This document shows, piece by piece, positions 13,993 through 18,924 of a stretch of DNA of 18,924 nt; the stretch's first letter is position 1, and every line of letters begins with the position of its first letter. The stretch comes from G020348385 sp964410125 (GTDB lineage Bacteria; Acidobacteriota; Aminicenantia; Aminicenantales; Aminicenantaceae), in assembly GCA_964410125.1 (NCBI GenBank), contig CAYPGQ010000080.1, positions 1 to 18,924 of the forward strand. Direction: 5' to 3'. The notes under the pieces were generated by a model. It made no database searches and was not told the origin of the DNA. It saw nothing but the letters and a program-made list of their open reading frames with translations. A program made the position numbers and the translations under genes.

Positions 13993-14604
13993 TCATTTTT
14001 GACCAAAAAAAATTAATAGATTTAATGTTAGCAGTGTTATCCCGATAACATCTATCAATACTCTTCTGAATCTATTTTCTGTATTTTTTAAGTCATTGTA
14101 AAACTCACTGATAGTAACTTCATAAATTTGTCTTCTTTCCTGATGATCTTCTATGAATCTATATGGTCTAGTAAAAATATTTAATTTATTGAAAATTTCC
14201 ATTATTAGTACTTTCTTGCTTAGTCCCCATATAATTAGCAATGTAATGATATTCAACAGAATTATTATAATTAATAGAGCTTCTTTAGATAAAGAAATTA
14301 AATTTTGAATTTGTACAAAGATGCTATTGGTTCTGTCAAATAGTAATTCTCCTTCTGATATAAAAGCGAGATTTACACCTAATGAAAGAAAGGTCAAATA
14401 AATTCCTCCAAAAGAATTTGCTTCACTAGAATAAGAGAGGGTAATTATAGATGGATCAATTCCTCTTGAGTAAAATGTAAAGGTGTTTAAATAATATTTG
14501 ATGGAATACCATTTCTCCAGAACTAAATAAATAAAAAAGGTCAAAAATGATGGCCAACAGTATTTAAGTACTAAGATTAGAATCTGGAATATTTTTGTGC
14601 TCAA
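13993..14604 (-). CDS. Four-helix membrane protein of unknown function
   Basis: A 203-residue frame begins at TTG (14604-14602) with a weak GAAAGAA upstream; no ATG is available before the first membrane helix, so the start is uncertain. Hydrophobic segments at about 8-28, 66-83, 108-128 and 182-200 predict four transmembrane helices. A hydrophilic region of about 50 residues (130-180, with several charged residues such as EDHQERRQ) lies between the last two, probably cytoplasmic. I recognise no domain. It lies 45 bp upstream of the LpxB-like gene on the same strand and shares its AT-rich composition, so the two are likely co-transcribed. A role in membrane lipid or surface glycan chemistry would fit the neighbour but is guesswork. 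Confidence 0.6.
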   Translation of the reverse strand: MSTKIFQILILVLKYCWPSFLTFFIYLVLEKWYSIKYYLNTFTFYSRGIDPSIITLSYSSEANSFGGIYLTFLSLGVNLAFISEGELLFDRTNSIFVQIQNLISLSKEALLIIIILLNIITLLIIWGLSKKVLIMEIFNKLNIFTRPYRFIEDHQERRQIYEVTISEFYNDLKNTENRFRRVLIDVIGITLLTLNLLIFFGQK

Positions 14605-15087
14605 AATATATATTCTTTCAGAATTATTACATTATCGTTTGGTTTTTAATGATTTTTTGCTCTAGATGAATCTTGATCGTTGACCTCCTTGTTTATAATC
14701 TATTTAGATAGCAAAGATATCATATGTTGTTTATTGTTAGTTATTTAGGTTTACTTGGGTTACTATGTATATAATGGAGAAACAAATTGTTCTTAGGAAT
14801 CTTCCTCATTTTCTTGCTCCCATCAAGAGATAGTAATTTTATAGAAAATATTGAATAAATGTCAACACATTCTTGATTATCTCATGAAATCTATATTCAT
14901 GTCTTATAAACAAGATAGAGACGAGTGAAGGCCATGCTTACTATCCCAATTTTTAAGATTCGAAAAACCCATACTCACAAATCGGGGAAATATCACATAA
15001 TCTAAGTGGACGATTGTTATTTCTTGATTTTCTCAAACGGAACATTAAAGAAAATTGTGTAGACATCCTTGATGCAACCTTGGATGA
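14605..15087. other. AT-rich region without a supported gene
   Basis: No convincing intact gene is visible. A perfect AAGGAGGT ribosome-binding sequence lies on the minus strand at 14683-14690, but no standard start codon follows at a suitable distance. A + strand frame is open from about 14962 to 15108 (49 codons, including VDILDATLDDIYFLGD), without a credible start, and may be part of the decayed genes that follow. Confidence 0.45.
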
Positions 15088-15234
15088 TATATATTTCTTG
15101 GGGGATTAGGAATTTTGGGCTGGTCGGGAATAGACGTAGGCCATTACATCGAATTCCCCAACCTCTGGAAAGACGCTGATCCAGGTATTGATGAAATAGA
15201 GAATGCAAGAGAGAGGCAGGCGGGGTTGAGATAA
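15088..15234 (+). pseudogene. Decayed C-terminal tail of a TPR-type regulatory protein
   Basis: A + strand frame following a TGA at 15085-15087 encodes 48 residues and ends with a stop at 15232-15234. Its end reads FPNLWKDADPGIDEIENAR, closely resembling the LWKDADP...E.ARxRLAGL ending common in TPR-containing protein kinase and TolB-like regulators of Acidobacteriota-type genomes. There is no start codon context and no TPR body upstream, so only a tail survives. The identification rests on motif memory, not on a search. Confidence 0.5.
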
Positions 15235-15345
15235 TTGCTCATAGCCCCGGCTTCCCGGTGATGAAACGACGGCCTATTGCCGGAAGATCGCCTCATTGAG
15301 ATAGACGGATGAGGGGGTAGGAAATTTTCTTGTGCTTAGCTAAAA
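15222..15345 (+). pseudogene. Frameshifted PDZ-domain remnant
   Basis: Three short frames together read like one PDZ domain. GVEIIAHSPGFP (from 15225) matches the carboxylate-loop side. NDGLLPEDRLIEIDG (15265-15309), in another frame, matches the GLxxGDRIxxIDG signature. VGNFLVLS, in a third frame, matches the strand that follows. At least two frameshifts and a TGA (15310-15312) separate them, so no functional product is possible. It overlaps the end of the TPR-tail remnant, suggesting a chimeric scar from deletions. Confidence 0.5.
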
Positions 15346-15360
15346 GCTATTTTCTGCCGC

Positions 15361-15389
15361 TTGACATCCGATATTTGCTATGTTACTAA
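15361..15389 (+). promoter_or_regulatory. Strong promoter of the nuclease-kinase cassette
   Basis: A perfect TTGACA (15361-15366) is followed after exactly 17 bp by TACTAA (15384-15389), giving a start of transcription near 15396 and a leader of about 70 bases. A short inverted repeat TAGCT-AAA-AGCTA (15337-15349) lies just upstream and could be an operator or a small hairpin. Confidence 0.75.
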
Positions 15390-15467
15390 ATTGTTGGCTA
15401 TGGGGGACTCAATAGGAAATATGGAAATATCTGATTCTAGGCTTAAAAGAAACGGGAGAGATGTTAC

Positions 15468-16166
15468 GTGGATGTGAAATACTTCCGCCCGAGAAAACCT
15501 GGACCAGAAGTGAAATTAGAGGATGCGGTTGTTAAGCAGGCTTCTCTTCTATTCCCAAATGATAGTCCTACTTCATGGATGGCGGGTTCTTTACCATTGG
15601 GATCAAGTATGCCAGATCTCGTCATAATTACCTACGATCCACAAATTTCCATTTTATCTAGCCTTGAAATGCCGGATGCATACATTCTCTCTTACCTTCG
15701 TTCAGTAAGTAGAGCTCGGATAAATACAATAAGTAATCGAATCAGGGGACCCCAAGAAAAGATACTTCAATGCTTAGAGGTACTAGTGAAGGCAAAGGCT
15801 GTGCTATCTAATTCCTCCACATATTCATTGTCACCAAGCTGGCGTGAAATCCTGCTTGAAATCATAACAATTGAAGCGAAAGTTAAGAACTGGAAGAGTG
15901 CTGTTGATCAAGCTGTTCGAAACCGAGCCTTTGCATACAGATCATATGTTGCACTTCCTGATAAAATTGCCACACGAGTGAAAAAAGAAACTGTCTTTAG
16001 CCGTTTTGGTATTGGCCTTCTAGCTGTAGAAGATAACGATGATGTGAATATTGTGCGACGTGCTCGTCGTCATCAACCTCGTATTTGGACATACTACTAT
16101 CAGCTGGCATTTCATTCAGCCAATCATTTTAGGGAGGCAGATAAATGCCATTCGTTGTCCCTATAG
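15468..16166 (+). CDS. PD-(D/E)XK nuclease-like protein with internal winged helix
   Basis: This 232-residue protein shows the pattern of a restriction-endonuclease-like fold. An N-terminal helix has Glu18 (KLEDAVVKQ), and SSMPDLVII contains Asp50. The E-x-K strand IITIEAKVKNW has Glu136 and Lys138, followed by AVDQAVRNRAFAYRSYVALP with Gln148. Between Asp50 and Glu136 lies an insertion (about 70-125) with the look of a winged helix-turn-helix (RINTISNRIRGPQEKILQCLEVLVKAKAV region). The C-terminal GIGLLAVEDNDDVNIVRRAR fits the end of the core. It has no membrane segment. The start is GTG at 15468, nine bases after GGAG; GTG at 15474 is an alternative. It overlaps the kinase gene by 22 bp. The predicted activity is DNA cleavage, or DNA binding if degenerate. 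Catalysis is inferred from motifs only. Confidence 0.7.
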   Translation: MDVKYFRPRKPGPEVKLEDAVVKQASLLFPNDSPTSWMAGSLPLGSSMPDLVIITYDPQISILSSLEMPDAYILSYLRSVSRARINTISNRIRGPQEKILQCLEVLVKAKAVLSNSSTYSLSPSWREILLEIITIEAKVKNWKSAVDQAVRNRAFAYRSYVALPDKIATRVKKETVFSRFGIGLLAVEDNDDVNIVRRARRHQPRIWTYYYQLAFHSANHFREADKCHSLSL

Positions 16167-16999
16167 AAAGAGCCCAAGAAGAATTTCCTCAATTCACATT
16201 CATCTCACCATTAACACCAAGTGCTCAGAAAGCTGCCTTTCATGTAAGAGACGAAGACGGATTAGATCTTTGTCTAAAGATAATCTCACCACATCATAGA
16301 ATGGATGAAAGGTTTCAAAGGGAAGTCCAATTTCTTCAATCTATCAATCACCCGAACATCGCAAAACTCATTGAATATACGTTCTCATCAAGACCTGGGG
16401 AATATCGACATTTCATGATTGAAGAATTCATTGAAGGAGATGATCTAACTGAAAAATTACACAATGGAGAAGCGTGGCCAAGAACTGAATCTTCCTCATT
16501 TTTTTCCATGTTGTGTGATGGTTTAAGCCAATGCTATCTAAAAGGAGTTGTTCACAGGGATCTTAAGCCAAGCAACATAAGAGTAAAAAGTAATAATTTT
16601 CCTGTAATTATCGATTTTGGACTTGCTCGACATCTTAACCTTCCAGATATTACTGGGACAAGTCAAGGGGCCCAAATAGGAACAAAGACATATTTCTCAC
16701 CCGAACAGTGGAGTGGGACGAAATATGACATTGACCATAGAACCGATTTGTTCGCCTTAGGTATTCTTCTTTATCAGGCAGTCATTGGTGAACATCCATT
16801 TTATCGCGACGATATGACTGAACAAGAACTACAAGATGCAATATGTCTCTCTAATGATTGTCTAAGTGATACAAAATTTCGTGAACTTCCACATCAATGG
16901 AAGTTGATTCTAGAACGTCTCCTCAAAAAAGAGCGAAGTGAACGACCGAATACTGCAGATCAAGTGGCTACAATCTTGAGAAAAATTGGAGGTGTTTGA
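16145..16999 (+). CDS. Hanks-type Ser/Thr protein kinase, soluble, single-domain
   Basis: This 284-residue protein is almost exactly one eukaryotic-like kinase domain. Visible elements are the ATP-anchoring Lys45 (LCLKII), the helix-C Glu60 (REVQFLQSINHPNI), the HRDLKPSN loop with Asp139, Lys141 and Asn144, DFG at 157-159, an SPE variant of APE at 185-187, and DLFALGILLYQ with Asp201. The glycine-rich loop is degenerate: SPLTPSAQKAAF holds no GxGxxG. There is no transmembrane helix or sensor domain such as PASTA, so it must act in the cytoplasm and may depend on its neighbours for input. The ATG is preceded by AGGGAGG seven bases upstream. It lies within the end of the nuclease gene and overlaps the next gene by one base. 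Likely substrates are the neighbouring proteins; this is inferred. Confidence 0.93.
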   Translation: MPFVVPIERAQEEFPQFTFISPLTPSAQKAAFHVRDEDGLDLCLKIISPHHRMDERFQREVQFLQSINHPNIAKLIEYTFSSRPGEYRHFMIEEFIEGDDLTEKLHNGEAWPRTESSSFFSMLCDGLSQCYLKGVVHRDLKPSNIRVKSNNFPVIIDFGLARHLNLPDITGTSQGAQIGTKTYFSPEQWSGTKYDIDHRTDLFALGILLYQAVIGEHPFYRDDMTEQELQDAICLSNDCLSDTKFRELPHQWKLILERLLKKERSERPNTADQVATILRKIGGV

Positions 17000-18204
17000 T
17001 GAGGAGAGGTCCATGGCATCAATTTGGAGATAGAAGCCAGAGACTTGCGATTGAACAGATTGAGAATGGTAAAGGAGTTGGAGTTATCATCAGTCCCCGA
17101 GACTTAGCTTATCGGCACGCTATTAGGTATGCACAAGTTTACCATGATCTAAGTGTGCAAGTTCTACTAGATCCACAATTCTATGTGCCAGATTTCTCCA
17201 ACAGGAATCTGATATCTTATCCAACAAATGACATAAGAACAATAGTTTCCCAGATGCAACCCCTATCAGAAGTAGAGTTGGCCAGACTAGCCAGTGCAAT
17301 AAGGGAAGTGAACAATGAGATAAATGCTGATGGAATAATTGCCCCTGCAGTCATCTATCAAGCAGGAAGACAAGATATCATCCAGATGAACTCTCGACTA
17401 TTTAGAGTTGCTAAAAATGTTGGAGACGAAATTGGGATCCCCACTTATGCATCTGTGGTGATGGGAAGGTCAGCTACCTCTTCAGAACAAACCATTGACG
17501 CAATTCTCGGGCCTGTAACATCTCTCAACGCAGATGGTTGGTATTTTGCCTTTGAATTCGAACCAGAACGCATCCCATCTTCGCATGATGCAATATATAG
17601 ATTCTGTGTTGCAGGACTCAAATTGGCTTATACAGGAAAACCAGTCCTCCATGCTTATGCGGGGCCAATGGCACTGCTCTCTTTTGGATTTGGAGCTACT
17701 GCTACTGGGATTGGCCATTGTCAAAACCTTTGGAGGTTTTGTGTCGGACGTTGGCAACCTAGAGGGCGCAATGGAGGGAGAGGCGATGCCCCAGCAAGAT
17801 ACTTCTCTAAATCTCTTTGGGGAACGATTATCTACCCAGAAGAATTTTCCTCTCTATCCATAGATTTACAGTCAACCGTTCTTTCTCCCTCACTTTTCTC
17901 AACTTTGGTAAATCCAGGACAGCCCTTTTTACAATTTTCACGTTGGGATGCCAACAAGCATTTAGTTTACACAATCTGTTCGACTGTTGGGGAAATTTCC
18001 GAATCTTTGGATCCTCGCACTAATGCATCCGCAGCAATAACGTTACTTCAAAACTCGATTTCATTACATGGCACTATTGCAGGTATGGGTCTCACCCTTA
18101 GAGACGACACAAATATCTACCAAGAGAACTGGCGAACTGCTCTTAATGAGCTTCTTGAAAGTAGAGCCAGTGAATATGACTATTTAGAGTTGCTCAGATC
18201 TTAA
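16999..18204 (+). CDS. Unknown ~400-residue protein, possibly an alpha/beta barrel, in the nuclease-kinase cassette
   Basis: I read the start as the ATG at 16999, which overlaps the kinase TGA by one base (TGATG) and has GGAGG six bases upstream. The TTG just before it is in frame but less likely. The 401-residue product has no signal peptide or membrane helix. Repeated beta-strand-like stretches ending in conserved-looking polar residues suggest an alpha/beta, perhaps TIM-like, barrel: GVGVIISPRDL (26-36), VLLDPQFYVPDF (55-66), DGIIAPAVIYQAGR (111-124), DGWYFAFEFEPER (179-191), and GKPVLHAYAGP (213-223) leading into GIGHCQNLWRF (237-247). These Asp, His and Arg residues could form an active site. 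I cannot name the family or the reaction. Tight coupling to the kinase argues for one functional unit. Confidence 0.75.
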   Translation: MRRGPWHQFGDRSQRLAIEQIENGKGVGVIISPRDLAYRHAIRYAQVYHDLSVQVLLDPQFYVPDFSNRNLISYPTNDIRTIVSQMQPLSEVELARLASAIREVNNEINADGIIAPAVIYQAGRQDIIQMNSRLFRVAKNVGDEIGIPTYASVVMGRSATSSEQTIDAILGPVTSLNADGWYFAFEFEPERIPSSHDAIYRFCVAGLKLAYTGKPVLHAYAGPMALLSFGFGATATGIGHCQNLWRFCVGRWQPRGRNGGRGDAPARYFSKSLWGTIIYPEEFSSLSIDLQSTVLSPSLFSTLVNPGQPFLQFSRWDANKHLVYTICSTVGEISESLDPRTNASAAITLLQNSISLHGTIAGMGLTLRDDTNIYQENWRTALNELLESRASEYDYLELLRS

Positions 18205-18315
18205 GACATTCCATTAAGGTAGCTATTTGTACTCACAATCTTTCGAGAGCACTGTGGTTTAGAATAGCAGCAAGATTGTCAGCAATCTGAAATCTTCAAT
18301 AAAGGGAGGTCAAAG
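18205..18315 (+). other. Gap with small hairpin between cassette genes
   Basis: AGATTG (18273-18278) and CAATCT (18283-18288) form a 6-bp stem with a 4-base loop, without a T-run. No strong promoter is visible, so the next gene could be read from the upstream cassette. Confidence 0.35.
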
Positions 18316-18615
18316 ATGGAAGAAGCTAAATGTCTTCTGTGTGGTCATGATGCTGAGAGAAATGTTTTCTCTGACGCTCCTGACCCCACTAAGGTCGCAG
18401 GTGGGTATAAATACGCAGGCCCTGAGTGCGGACTCTATGCTATTAACGGCTATGAATACAGTTGGGTCGACCAATTTGCCACAAGCGAGCAGAAGTCAGC
18501 TCTATCCCAGTATTTGAAGGAAACTACTGCTGCGGAGGGATACTTCAAGGTGCTAAAGTGGGACGACATACAGAGAATTCTAGGGCTGCTTCCAAAAGAT
18601 AGAGGAAGAGAGTAA
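18316..18615 (+). CDS. Small Cys-containing (zinc-finger-like) protein
   Basis: The ATG follows GGGAGGT (18304-18310) by five bases, one of the best ribosome binding sites in the window, which supports a real gene. The 99 residues begin with a CLLCG knuckle (Cys6, Cys9). A second half-knuckle, PECGLYAI (Cys38), resembles the CxxCGxYxI element of small bacterial zinc proteins. The residue expected to be the third Cys is Gly35, so the site is incomplete unless His11 or another residue contributes. The rest (about 50-99) looks helical, with no membrane segment. It lies 111 bp after the 400-residue gene on the same strand and may belong to the cassette as a regulator or recognition subunit. It could also be the N-terminal module of a larger family protein that has been shortened. 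Function unknown. Confidence 0.7.
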   Translation: MEEAKCLLCGHDAERNVFSDAPDPTKVAGGYKYAGPECGLYAINGYEYSWVDQFATSEQKSALSQYLKETTAAEGYFKVLKWDDIQRILGLLPKDRGRE

Positions 18616-18850
18616 GGATAATAGCTGACATCCTCCTGGAATCAATCGAACATCTTCAGACTTTATCAGACATCCCCGCCTGTCCAAGGCGTTCAAGAGA
18701 GTCTGCTATACCTGCTGCAATCAGGATGAATGCGTGGAGGCACGGGCGCCAAGTCTTTTTCCCCATGAGCCCTTGCTCCCCTGTCCCCGAAGAGAGCGGT
18801 CTTGAGGTCAGCCGTTCTTTCCCTGCCGCTGATAACAAATTTCTTATCCG
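18616..18850. other. Higher-GC segment without an assignable gene
   Basis: Both strands hold open frames here: a - strand 60-codon frame at 18656-18838, and a + strand frame without an ATG start that ends at the TGA near 18870-18872. Neither has a ribosome binding site or a recognisable domain. Composition is visibly richer in GC than the island genes to the left, suggesting a fragment of a different origin. Confidence 0.4.
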
Positions 18851-18878
18851 TTGTGGATTCTGCAGTGCGTGATATAAT
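18851..18878 (+). promoter_or_regulatory. Promoter before the gene at the right edge
   Basis: TTGTGG (18851-18856) and a perfect TATAAT (18873-18878) are separated by 16 bp. An ATG follows at 18905, about 20 bases after the predicted transcription start. Confidence 0.55.
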
Positions 18879-18904
18879 ATTATGTAAGCGAAAGAGTGGC
18901 GGAC

Positions 18905-18924
18905 ATGAGAAAAAGAAGATTGCT
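18905..18924 (+). CDS. Possible start of a gene running off the window
   Basis: An ATG after GGCGGAC opens a frame reading MRKRRL before the window ends. The basic residues right after Met would suit a signal peptide or membrane protein, but six codons cannot establish this. The call rests mainly on the promoter just upstream. Confidence 0.3.

Noticed and set aside
15017..15208. A 63-codon minus-strand frame in the gene-free region
   Set aside because: No ribosome binding site or domain. The opposite strand carries the recognisable TPR-tail remnant.

Overview
The window joins a conserved bacterial housekeeping block (about 1-11.3 kb) to an accessory, island-like region (about 11.3-18.9 kb). 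The housekeeping genes (ligA, rsmI, rplU-rpmA-obg-nadD-rsfS-rlmH) are clearly bacterial. TTGACA/TATAAT-like promoters and AGGAGG ribosome binding sites are evident. Three hints (a DUF4388/PATAN-J-TPR protein, a decayed protein tail containing LWKDADPG as seen in TPR regulators, and split NAD synthetase genes) would suit an Acidobacteriota/Aminicenantes-like lineage. That assignment is inference and cannot be settled from this sequence.

Left block. The 3' end of an unidentified acidic coiled-coil gene is followed by ligA (+). Convergent to ligA is a DUF4388-J-domain-TPR gene (-). A divergent intergenic region then leads to a tightly overlapping + strand trio: nitrilase-type glutaminase, nadE and rsmI, closed by a strong terminator at 6362-6403. 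The first two look like the glutaminase and synthetase halves of glutamine-dependent NAD synthetase carried as separate genes.

Central operon. From 11038 down to 6422 on the - strand run rplU, rpmA, obg, nadD, rsfS, rlmH, a dksA/traR-type gene and comF. Several are coupled by 4-bp GTGA/TTGA stop-start overlaps. A TTGACA-17-TACATT promoter lies in front of rplU, and an internal promoter in front of rlmH. The operon combines 50S proteins, 50S assembly and silencing factors, and NAD synthesis. NAD enzymes thus appear on both sides of the terminator.

Island junction (11.1-12.2 kb). A complete tRNA-Val(UAC) with its own promoter and terminator is followed by two 3' half tRNA-Arg genes (CCU and CCG). 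Each is preceded by the same non-tRNA arm carrying a pair of 7-bp direct repeats spaced 11 bp apart, and a third, decayed arm follows. This looks like successive attachment-site scars left by tyrosine-recombinase elements, although no integrase is present in the window. A single CRISPR-repeat-like sequence lies at 12111-12146.

Island (12.2-18.9 kb). The first part is conspicuously AT-rich: a small orphan gene, a divergent membrane-anchored LpxB-like glycosyltransferase lacking the usual catalytic Asp, and a four-helix membrane protein. A graveyard of two decayed gene fragments (TPR tail and PDZ domain) follows. A strong promoter (15361-15389) then drives a compact cassette: a PD-(D/E)XK nuclease-like protein with an internal winged helix, a soluble Hanks-type Ser/Thr kinase, and a roughly 400-aa protein of unknown function, all translationally coupled, plus a small Cys-containing protein. 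This cassette is the best candidate in the window for an undescribed system, possibly defence or DNA-damage related. That function is inferred only from composition and island context. The right edge holds a gene-poor segment and a promoter for a gene that starts at the window end.
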